From a virus, in the IMG/VR virus record IMGVR_UViG_3300030406_004736, positions 1 to 33,764 of that record: DNA of 33,764 bases; one strand, written 5' to 3'. The number at the start of each line of letters is the position of its first letter. Position 1 is the first letter of the stretch. The position numbers and the translations under genes were made by a program. The notes under the pieces are model-generated. The model made no database searches. It was not told the DNA's origin and saw only the letters and a list, made by a program, of their open reading frames with translations. This document shows positions 27,719 through 33,764 of the stretch, one piece after another.

Positions 27719-28638
27719 TGGAGTTCATGGTTCTTGCGGAGTTCTTTCCGTCGTCTGGCATTGATGGAGTTGATGAGTCTCCGGTGTACGGTGATGCCGT
27801 AGATCAATACAGGGAATCTATGGGTCTTGGTTTTGGCGAAGAAGCTTTGTTCTTTCGTATTGATAAAGCGAGAGGAAAGGCTGCTGATTGGTTGGTTGTC
27901 GGTGACGTTGTGTGTCGTCGTCTTGGTGTGGATGAGGAGAGGTGCGATGTACTTAGGTCGATTGCTGACAAGGTGTTCTGTACAAAAGCGTTTGCTGATG
28001 TCTTGTATGAAGAAGAACTTGAATCTCTGCGAAGGGAAGCTATCGAGTCTCACAAGTGGAAGGTCCACCGTGATGATGATTGGTGTACGGTCATCGATCC
28101 GCAGGGCAGAGCACTGGTTGTTGCATACAGTGGTGCATTCAGGCAGTGGCGAAAAGTGATGGAGCAACTAGTTCCACGGCAGGTCAGGAGTAAAGCTGCG
28201 AAGACTCCAGTGCATCGTGTAGCAGCAGCATGGTGTGCTCTGCGTGCTGTGCATCGTAGGTTCATACATGAGCATGATGGTGAGATTACACGCAGTGATC
28301 TGTGGGATTCTGACTACATGGCAAAGGACATCTACGAGCATCGTCTAAGGTTAGGACGGTTTGCTGGTAATGGCAGAGTGGTGAAGATGACGAAGTATAG
28401 AAGCACTTCTCATGGTCCGTTTTGGAGCAAGTGCTTTGCTCTGCTGGAGGATGGCGAGAAGGTACCGTTTGCTGTGCGTCATGTGTATGATCATCCATCT
28501 ACAAAGTGGGTATCTGTTGGTGTGGATGATGCTGAGTGGATGCTTGGATGTTCTTGGTGGCCAGAGTGGTCAGGCAAAGGACCAGTAAGATTCGACAAGT
28601 TTAAAGAGAGTGGAAGTGAGACAGGCAATTGGAAATGA
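27718..28638 (+). CDS. Unknown phage protein
   Basis: 306 residues, soluble, mixed. ESLRREAIESHKWKVHRDDD, then a basic helix region (RQVRSKAAKTPVHRVAAAW) and a Trp-rich end (GCSWWPEWSGKGPV). No motif recognised. Coupled to the gene before it; overlaps the next by 29 bases. Confidence 0.65.
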   Translation: MEFMVLAEFFPSSGIDGVDESPVYGDAVDQYRESMGLGFGEEALFFRIDKARGKAADWLVVGDVVCRRLGVDEERCDVLRSIADKVFCTKAFADVLYEEELESLRREAIESHKWKVHRDDDWCTVIDPQGRALVVAYSGAFRQWRKVMEQLVPRQVRSKAAKTPVHRVAAAWCALRAVHRRFIHEHDGEITRSDLWDSDYMAKDIYEHRLRLGRFAGNGRVVKMTKYRSTSHGPFWSKCFALLEDGEKVPFAVRHVYDHPSTKWVSVGVDDAEWMLGCSWWPEWSGKGPVRFDKFKESGSETGNWK

Positions 28639-28987
28639 CTCTAATGACAAGCACGTAAGGATGCTGTGCCAGAGGGTGCAGCGTCTGTTGCGTATGGCTC
28701 TCAGTGATTGGTATGGGTATCTGAGCAGAGAATCGTTGGGATCTAATGAGTGGAAGTATGGTGTTCCGTGGTGGGTAAAGCGTCTACCAAGTAGGCTGGA
28801 TTTAGACTGGGCCATGAATGATCTATACGAGAAAGCTAAGATTCCAGGGCTGCTGTTGTCTTTGTATGAGGTCGTGGATGAAGCTGTTCTATCTATGAAG
28901 AGAGATGAAGATGTGCTGAGTAATCCACCGGATATGTATGTTCTGCACGGTGCACTGAAGGAGTTGATTGATGTCTTGGAAGTTTGA
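28610..28987 (+). CDS. Unknown helical protein
   Basis: 125 residues if the GTG at 28610 is the start (a second GTG at 28616 or an ATG at 28661 are alternatives). Basic helical start (MLCQRVQRLLRMALSDWY) and acidic end. It overlaps both neighbours, including rusA by 17 bases. No motif recognised. Confidence 0.6.
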   Translation: MEVRQAIGNDSNDKHVRMLCQRVQRLLRMALSDWYGYLSRESLGSNEWKYGVPWWVKRLPSRLDLDWAMNDLYEKAKIPGLLLSLYEVVDEAVLSMKRDEDVLSNPPDMYVLHGALKELIDVLEV

Positions 28988-29414
28988 TTGTTTGATACCG
29001 GGTCCACCGATTGGTAAGGGTCGTCCAAGGGCTACGAAGATGGGTGGTCATGTTCGTCTGTATACGCCAAAGAAGACTGCTGATTGGGAAAGGTCTGCGG
29101 CTCTGTTGGCAAGGAATGCGTGGTGTCGTCCACCGAGTGAGGACTTGTGTAAACTGGAAGTGGTTGCTGTGTTTCCACGACCAAAGAGATTGCTTCGCAA
29201 GAAAGATCCAGAGCATCGGCTGTGGCATGCATCTAAGCCAGACATAGACAACGTAGTCAAGAGTGTGGCTGATTCTCTTGTGATGGCTGGTGTTATTCGT
29301 GATGACACGCAGGTGGTATTGCTGACTGCTAGATCTGTTTATGCATCTAAACTTGAGGGTCCATGCGTAGAAGTAAAGCTCAGTTCGATTGACGAGGATC
29401 CGTTTACCGGGTAG
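28971..29414 (+). CDS. rusA: RusA-family Holliday-junction resolvase
   Basis: 147 residues from the ATG at 28971 with AGGAG upstream. IPGPPIGKGRPRATK at the N-terminus and KPDIDNVVKSVADSL (D91, D93, K97) followed by GVIRDDTQV (D111/D112) match the RusA metal-binding and catalytic residues. It cuts Holliday junctions and branched DNA made during RecT-type recombination and packaging. Last gene of the rightward four-gene operon. Confidence 0.88.
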   Translation: MSWKFDCLIPGPPIGKGRPRATKMGGHVRLYTPKKTADWERSAALLARNAWCRPPSEDLCKLEVVAVFPRPKRLLRKKDPEHRLWHASKPDIDNVVKSVADSLVMAGVIRDDTQVVLLTARSVYASKLEGPCVEVKLSSIDEDPFTG

Positions 29415-29506
29415 TCTTGTCTTGCTAGTGTGCTCTTTCGTTTAGCGAGTGGTGTCCTATGCGACTTGTTGAGCAGGCTGGTAGCACAGTAAGTGTTGTT
29501 TCTCTG

Positions 29507-29543
29507 GCCTCCGATTTCTTGATAAGTGATCGGAGGCTTTTTT
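29507..29543 (+). terminator. Intrinsic terminator after rusA
   Basis: GCCTCCGAT (29507-29515) pairs with ATCGGAGGC (29529-29537), then TTTTTT (29538-29543). Confidence 0.85.
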
Positions 29544-29568
29544 ACGTGTTAAAGAAACAGTGTATGAT
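29541..29568 (+). promoter_or_regulatory. Putative promoter of the late operon
   Basis: TTTACG (29541-29546), 16 bases, TATGAT (29563-29568), followed by AAGGAG and the ATG at 29585. The same TATGAT box occurs at 10493. The leader is short, so confidence is modest. Confidence 0.4.
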
Positions 29569-29584
29569 GGTGTAAGGAGTAAAG

Positions 29585-30226
29585 ATGCACGGAAAACAAG
29601 GCATGCTTGTAATTTCTATTGAGCCATCTGAGAAAGAGCAGGAGAGTGCTCGTCTACAGGAGATCGCTCATAACGCCGGAAAGGTACATGAATCTAAAGG
29701 TCGTGGTCCAGATCTAGTATTGATGGACAATTTGAAGAGCGAGTTTTCTCCACAGCAGGCTCTTGAGTCTTACGCAAAGCAGAAAGAGTACGAAGCTGGG
29801 TTTGGATTTACCAAAGGCTTGGATGAGTTGGATATGTTGCGCCAAATTATTCCGAGTGAGTCTGGCGATCTTCAAGGAAAGATGAACAAAAAAATGCATG
29901 GTGCAAAGAAGGACATGGAGGACTACCAAAAGTTTGGTGGTGACATGGTGTCCATGGAGTTGGACCGTGACGATGACTGCTGCTGCCACCAGATGAACGA
30001 ATCTGATGACGATCTCTTGAGTTCAATGGCTCTTAATGGTGCGGATGACCGTGACTTGTCAGACATTGAGCGCGCACTGATTGCGATGCGAGAGCATGTG
30101 GGTGACGATGCGTATGCTGAGGTTGCTGGAATGATGGATGGTCACGTTATTCTTAACGTTGCGACACCATCTGAGAGCTTTATGTACGCTTACAGCATTG
30201 ATACAGATTCTGGTTCTTTTCTTTAG
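29585..30226 (+). CDS. Unknown late-operon protein
   Basis: 213 residues, acidic, helical; includes a Cys/His cluster (DDDCCCHQM) that may bind metal. AAGGAG upstream. First gene behind the post-rusA terminator. No family recognised. Confidence 0.65.
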   Translation: MHGKQGMLVISIEPSEKEQESARLQEIAHNAGKVHESKGRGPDLVLMDNLKSEFSPQQALESYAKQKEYEAGFGFTKGLDELDMLRQIIPSESGDLQGKMNKKMHGAKKDMEDYQKFGGDMVSMELDRDDDCCCHQMNESDDDLLSSMALNGADDRDLSDIERALIAMREHVGDDAYAEVAGMMDGHVILNVATPSESFMYAYSIDTDSGSFL

Positions 30227-30235
30227 AGGTTTACA

Positions 30236-30859
30236 GTGAGCATCGGTACAGATTGGGGTGGGGACGACGACTCACTTGCTCAAAACATGAACGTTTACGG
30301 GCAAGTTTACGGTCAGAACGTTGCTGGATTGAAGAGAAGGCTTGCGCAGCAATCCAAGTCTGATATTGATGCTAGCAAGTCGGCAGAGGCTCAGGCGAAA
30401 TCAATGCAAGAGGACGACGACAGGGCTGCTACGTCAAATTTAATTAAAGCTGGTGTAGATACTGTAGTAGGTGTAGGAATGGCCGGTGTTCAAGCGGGGT
30501 TCTTTGATAAAGGGGCTCAGGCTTCGTCAATGGCCAATAAATCATCGTCTCTTGATGTAAAACGTCAGGCTGCACTGGATGCAGGAAATACAAAAAGGGC
30601 AGCTAGACTTGGGAAAAGGTCTCTTGCACTATCAAGAAGGGCTACACAGGCTGGGCTGCAATCAAACCCTCTTTACGGGGCTCGCGGCGAAGGCGACTAC
30701 ATCCCAGGAACAGAGACTGGTCAAATTGGTAGACTTGCTCAGACTGGAACAACGCCTTCTATTGCTATCTACAATGAAGGCGATCCTCTTGAGGGTATCC
30801 GCCAATATCAAGAAGACATGAAATTTAGACAATCAATTTCTGAGCTAAAGGGAGGGTAG
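30236..30859 (+). CDS. Unknown late-operon protein with hydrophobic middle
   Basis: 207 residues from a GTG at 30236 (GAGG upstream). Ala/Gln/Lys-rich helices (AEAQAKSMQEDDDRA), a hydrophobic stretch (GVDTVVGVGMAGVQAGFF) and a basic helical part (AARLGKRSLALSRRATQAG). Typical of small structural or internal virion proteins; no family recognised. Confidence 0.6.
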   Translation: MSIGTDWGGDDDSLAQNMNVYGQVYGQNVAGLKRRLAQQSKSDIDASKSAEAQAKSMQEDDDRAATSNLIKAGVDTVVGVGMAGVQAGFFDKGAQASSMANKSSSLDVKRQAALDAGNTKRAARLGKRSLALSRRATQAGLQSNPLYGARGEGDYIPGTETGQIGRLAQTGTTPSIAIYNEGDPLEGIRQYQEDMKFRQSISELKGG

Positions 30860-30860
30860 A

Positions 30861-31241
30861 ATGGCCCTAAATCTAACAGATCCACAGCTTTTGCAGCTTG
30901 CACAGCGAATAAACGAATCAAATGAAAGCCCATACGACATGGGCAAGCGACATCAGAGTGAAATGACCATGGCTGAGCTAAGGGCCACTCGAGACGGGAT
31001 CATTGCTGAGCAAAATGCCGCCATCGATCAGCAAAACCAGGATGTTCTTTCGTCTCATATGCAAGGAATGGCCAATCGTGGCGCTTCACCTGATGCTATG
31101 GCTCGCGCAAAGCAGCAATTGTCTCGATTTTTTGGCACTCCGGGCACTCAACCCGTTCCACCGGCTGCTGGGGCATCTGTTTCTGCCTCGCCAACGCAAT
31201 CTGACTTGATTAATCCTGCAAATCCAACAAAAATGGCATAA
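30861..31241 (+). CDS. Unknown late-operon protein
   Basis: 126 residues, GGGAGGG upstream. Gln-rich helix (LLQLAQRINESNE; EQNAAIDQQNQDVL) with a Pro/Ala-rich end. No motif recognised; likely a structural or assembly protein by place. Confidence 0.6.
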   Translation: MALNLTDPQLLQLAQRINESNESPYDMGKRHQSEMTMAELRATRDGIIAEQNAAIDQQNQDVLSSHMQGMANRGASPDAMARAKQQLSRFFGTPGTQPVPPAAGASVSASPTQSDLINPANPTKMA

Positions 31242-31255
31242 TTTAGGACATTATC

Positions 31256-31507
31256 ATGCGATATAAGCTTAACGATGACGATAAAACGCTGGCTCACAAT
31301 CCGGCAAACAAGCCAAAAGACGCCAAAAAGGCCATGAAGGATGTCTCAAAGAACCTGAAAAAGGCTTCTAAGATGCACAAAAAGCAGTCACAGCAACTGG
31401 CGAATGCATCTGAGATGCACGCTCAAGATGCTGAGACGACCGAAAAGCTTGCCAAGGACATGAAGCGCACCAAAAATCCTGGCTACAAGATGGATAAGTC
31501 TTACTAA
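31256..31507 (+). CDS. Small basic phage protein with DDK-type N-terminus
   Basis: 83 residues. Starts MRYKLNDDDKTLAHNPANK, then a Lys-rich helix (KAMKDVSKNLKKASKMHKKQ). The N-terminal pattern recurs in the protein at 32206. Ends with a one-base overlap to the next gene (TAATG). Function unknown. Confidence 0.65.
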   Translation: MRYKLNDDDKTLAHNPANKPKDAKKAMKDVSKNLKKASKMHKKQSQQLANASEMHAQDAETTEKLAKDMKRTKNPGYKMDKSY

Positions 31508-31677
31508 TGTCTGAGAATACGCCAACAAACCCAGAGCTTTGGAGTTCTGCCAAGGCTGCTGCAAAGAAAAAATTCAAGGTGTACCCGTCTGCTTATGCAA
31601 ATGGATGGGCGGTACAGTGGTACAACAAGAAAGGCGGCGGCTGGAAAAAGAAATCTAAGAAAAAGAAGAAAAAATGA
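31507..31677 (+). CDS. 56-residue basic protein (KFKVYPSAYAN type)
   Basis: ATG at 31507 overlapping the previous stop; encodes LWSSAKAAAKKKFKVYPSAY, then ANGWAVQWYNKKGGGWK and a Lys tail. This KFKVYPSAYAN pattern is found in small basic proteins of aquatic phages and of large eukaryotic viruses; role unknown. The Lys-rich end suggests DNA contact. Confidence 0.65.
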   Translation: MSENTPTNPELWSSAKAAAKKKFKVYPSAYANGWAVQWYNKKGGGWKKKSKKKKKK

Positions 31678-31928
31678 GCCTAAAGCGTTGGTTTAAAGAG
31701 GATTGGGTTGACGTAAAAACCGGCAAGCCATGTGGTCGAAGGAAGGGCGAGAAGCGTAAAGGTTATCCTGCGTGCAGGCCCAGCAAGCGTGTGTCTAAAG
31801 ACACCCCCAAAACCACTGGCGAAATGTCTAAGTCAGAAAAAGCAAGCTTTGCCAGCAGGAAGACTAGCTCTAAACGAACAAAAGCCGACACTGACGACGA
31901 TAAGACACTGAAAAGCGCGATGGCGTAG
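31674..31928 (+). CDS. Small basic phage protein (RWFKEDWVD type)
   Basis: 84 residues, overlapping the previous gene as ATGA. RWFKEDWVDVKTGKPCGRRK, GYPACRPSKRV: a basic, two-Cys protein of a pattern seen beside the KFKVYPSAYAN type. It ends with the DDDKTLKSA motif. Possibly a DNA-binding virion protein. Confidence 0.65.
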   Translation: MSLKRWFKEDWVDVKTGKPCGRRKGEKRKGYPACRPSKRVSKDTPKTTGEMSKSEKASFASRKTSSKRTKADTDDDKTLKSAMA

Positions 31929-31939
31929 CGAGGTGACCT

Positions 31940-32200
31940 GTGTCTACTGATAAAGATAGAATGAAGTGCAACAGCCCTCGCCGAATCCGTAAGGGTGAGC
32001 CGGGATATGGACGAAAAAAGTTTGTCGTAAAGGCATGCCTCAAGGGAACTGAGAAAATTATTCGGTTTGGTGATGCCAAAATGGAGATCAAGCGGGACAA
32101 CCCCGCTCGCCGCAAGAACTTTCGTGCTCGCCACGGATGTGACAAACTGGATGCAGACGACAAACTGATGGCCAAGTACTGGTCATGCAAGAAGTGGTGA
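31940..32200 (+). CDS. Small basic phage protein (KYWSCKKW type)
   Basis: 86 residues from a GTG at 31940 (AGGTG upstream). GYGRKKFVVKACLKGTEKII, KRDNPARRKNFRARHGCDKL, then AKYWSCKKW: a pattern recurring in aquatic phage genomes, with three Cys that may bind metal. Function unknown. Confidence 0.7.
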   Translation: MSTDKDRMKCNSPRRIRKGEPGYGRKKFVVKACLKGTEKIIRFGDAKMEIKRDNPARRKNFRARHGCDKLDADDKLMAKYWSCKKW

Positions 32201-32205
32201 TCGAT

Positions 32206-32490
32206 ATGCGACCAAAACTCGATGAAGACGACAAAATTCTGGCCCACAACAGCGCTGGCCTACAATTGTCGGGCTCTGCGGGTTCTGGAGTGCTTAGGCC
32301 CCCCAAGATGACCAAGGAACAGCAAGACAGGTACAATCAGGCTGTTGCCAGAAGGTCCAGCAAGCCGAGCACTGAAATGCAGATGATGCTAAATTTGGAT
32401 GAGTCTATTCCAAAAAATAAATTCATAAAGATATACAACCAGAGGTTTGGAAGTAATCCATACAATCAATGGTATAGACCTACCGTTTAG
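32206..32490 (+). CDS. Small late-operon protein with DDK-type N-terminus
   Basis: 94 residues from the ATG at 32206; an earlier ATG at 32185 is possible but overlaps the previous gene. MRPKLDEDDKILAHNSAG matches the start of the protein at 31256 (MRYKLNDDDKTLAHNPAN). Basic with a Pro-rich middle. Function unknown. Confidence 0.65.
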   Translation: MRPKLDEDDKILAHNSAGLQLSGSAGSGVLRPPKMTKEQQDRYNQAVARRSSKPSTEMQMMLNLDESIPKNKFIKIYNQRFGSNPYNQWYRPTV

Positions 32491-32499
32491 AGGTTTGCT

Positions 32500-33279
32500 A
32501 TGGCTCGGAGTACGGACACATCTGTAGAGACGTTTTTCAAAGAAAACCCTGAGTACAACATCAATAGATTGTTGGAAAAGATACCAAAAATGGTGAACGT
32601 CCCCCTTCGAGAGGGTGCTCCATCCTCTCTTGCTGCCGTACGCAGACGAGTTTCAGATAAGGATCGCGTAGATCAAGCTATGCGAATGACGCGAGACGCA
32701 TACCGAAAGTGGAGGGAGCGCCGCCTTGGTGCTCTAGGATACCGCTCTACTGCTTCTGTATCTGATCAATTAGGTAGTGTTCAAAGGACATACGATCCAG
32801 AAGCACAAAGAATAGCTAAAAATATTGAAGAAAGAATGCAGCGCTTTGCAGAAAAAGATTCTGGTTTTATCCAAGGGATTGAACCCCTTAGCTATATGGA
32901 CGAACTTTTCTCTTTAATTCCAGAAGAGTTTGATACAGGTAGGTCTGAAGAGTTTGAAGACACGGGAGACTTTGAGGACACGGGAGACTTTGAAGACACG
33001 GGCGCTTATTATGATTTGGATGACCTTACAGGAATTAAACCAGCAAAGCCGCCTGCTTGGCTCACGGAGATGAGCGAAACGGTTCTCAACTTATCTATTG
33101 ACGATATGATTGACTACAATCAAGAGCGATCAAAGTATGGCCTTGAGCCCATGCGTTTTCGTTATGACGAAGCCACTGATACTCTTATTCCTATCCCTGG
33201 CTCTGAAGAGGCCGCTGAGAGAGCCAAGGATGTGCGGGAGGGCAGTAAAGGGTATACTCCCCCTACAGGCACATTTTAG
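32500..33279 (+). CDS. Late-operon protein with FEDTGD tandem repeat
   Basis: 259 residues, GAGG upstream. Basic first part (AMRMTRDAYRKWRERRLGAL) and acidic second part with three copies of a six-residue repeat (FEDTGD; DNA repeat of 18 bases at 32953-33006). Likely a structural or scaffold-type protein by place; no family recognised. Confidence 0.65.
   Translation: MARSTDTSVETFFKENPEYNINRLLEKIPKMVNVPLREGAPSSLAAVRRRVSDKDRVDQAMRMTRDAYRKWRERRLGALGYRSTASVSDQLGSVQRTYDPEAQRIAKNIEERMQRFAEKDSGFIQGIEPLSYMDELFSLIPEEFDTGRSEEFEDTGDFEDTGDFEDTGAYYDLDDLTGIKPAKPPAWLTEMSETVLNLSIDDMIDYNQERSKYGLEPMRFRYDEATDTLIPIPGSEEAAERAKDVREGSKGYTPPTGTF
32953..33006 (+). repeat. 18-bp tandem repeat inside a coding sequence
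   Basis: Three copies beginning TTTGAAGACACGGGAGAC (second with one change, third ending GCGCT); encodes FEDTGD. In frame, so copy number can vary without frameshift. Confidence 0.75.
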
Positions 33280-33288
33280 GCGGTATGC

Positions 33289-33764
33289 ATGGAAAGAGAT
33301 GACGCACTACTGATGGACTCAATTGGCTATGCGCCAATGGATGATTTTCAGTTACCCGATTTTGATCCAACGGTTGTTAGCCCAACACAGCAGCCACCAG
33401 AAAGTGAGTCTGGTTTCTTTAACCAATTTTATGGCTCAATTGGTAAAACTATATTTCAAGACAACCCACGCTTGAGTGGTCGTGCGATTGAGGGTCTTGG
33501 TAGAGTCATTGGATCTGATTCAATGAAGGCATTCGGACAGAAAATCGTTGCTGATTTTGATGCCACACCCGCAAATGAAGTGTTTGTTCCTCGAGTCACC
33601 GAGCCGCAAGAGATCGAAGGCGTAAAATCTGCTCTTGATTACCTTGGCTCAACGTTGGGTCAGGGTCTTGGGTCAATGACTGTTACTGTTGCTAGTGCCG
33701 CAACTGGAGCAGGGGTTGGAGCAGGCGTTGGGTCAGTCGTTCCCGGTCCTGGCACATTGGCTGG
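33289..33764 (+). CDS. Large internal-virion-like protein (N-terminal part only)
   Basis: The frame opens at the ATG at 33289 (AGGCGG upstream) and runs off the right edge; 158 residues are visible. A disordered acidic start is followed by helical segments and a long Gly/Ala-rich hydrophobic stretch (SALDYLGSTLGQGLGSMTVT; GAGVGAGVGSVVPGPG). Podovirus internal core or ejection proteins and other large phage proteins have such parts near their N-terminus. Identity is tentative. Confidence 0.6.
   Translation, partial: MERDDALLMDSIGYAPMDDFQLPDFDPTVVSPTQQPPESESGFFNQFYGSIGKTIFQDNPRLSGRAIEGLGRVIGSDSMKAFGQKIVADFDATPANEVFVPRVTEPQEIEGVKSALDYLGSTLGQGLGSMTVTVASAATGAGVGAGVGSVVPGPGTLA

Noticed and set aside
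29459-29575. A 38-codon plus frame between rusA and the late operon
   Set aside because: It reads through the intrinsic terminator and has a weak ribosome site; the hairpin and T-tract explain the sequence.

Overview
The window is a piece of a tailed double-stranded DNA phage genome, most likely a podovirus-like phage of a Gram-negative, probably aquatic, bacterium. The evidence is the dense, mostly overlapping small genes, a RecT/YqaJ recombination pair, a virus-type primase and VirE-type helicase, SSB, an SF2 helicase, a RusA resolvase, a lysis-like block, and at the right edge the start of a protein that looks like a large internal virion protein. Promoters are sigma70-like (TTGACA/T, 17-bp spacer, TAnnnT) and ribosome sites are GGAG-type, so the host is a bacterium. 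No terminase, portal, capsid, polymerase or integrase gene is seen, so lifestyle and exact family cannot be fixed from this window.

Layout. (1) 1-3708, rightward: the end of an unidentified gene, two related beta-rich small proteins, then a tightly overlapped block of membrane, coiled-coil and Pro-rich proteins around an L,D-transpeptidase-like lysin (probable lysis block). It ends at a nested hairpin where it meets leftward genes. (2) 3790-21390, mainly leftward: recombination (RecT, YqaJ nuclease), primase, VirE helicase, SSB, zinc-ribbon proteins, SF2 helicase, a methyltransferase-like protein and many small unknowns. Two rightward islands interrupt it: a Cro-like regulator plus a histone-H1-like-tailed protein (6427-6917) behind a divergent, operator-bearing promoter region, and a second pair of the beta-rich proteins (10534-11279). 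Between ssb and an FmdB-like gene lies an RNA that looks like a class II (Leu/Ser) tRNA with about 66-75 extra bases in the anticodon arm. (3) 21391-21751 has no gene; inverted TGTCCCTACC/GGTAGGGACA boxes flank an AT-rich stretch beside a small HTH gene, a possible replication origin. (4) 22.5-27.2 kb: a series of leftward, mostly single-gene transcription units. Most carry a sigma70 promoter, and five or six are separated by a UUCG hairpin terminator followed by a roughly 38-bp repeat made of an alternating GC/GT tract and a fixed core ending GAGTGATAGGGC. (5) 27.4-29.4 kb, rightward: four coupled genes ending in rusA and a strong terminator. (6) 29.6 kb to the end, rightward: a late-type operon of small basic proteins leading into the virion protein that runs off the edge.

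How the parts fit: the leftward block is the early DNA-metabolism programme, apparently controlled by small HTH proteins acting on palindromes in promoter spacers. The rightward block at the right end is the late virion programme, and the left-end block is lysis. The repeat-separated units at 22.5-27.2 kb look like an accessory cargo zone in which genes are exchanged as promoter-gene-terminator cassettes. This zone and the tRNA-like gene are the most unusual parts of the window.
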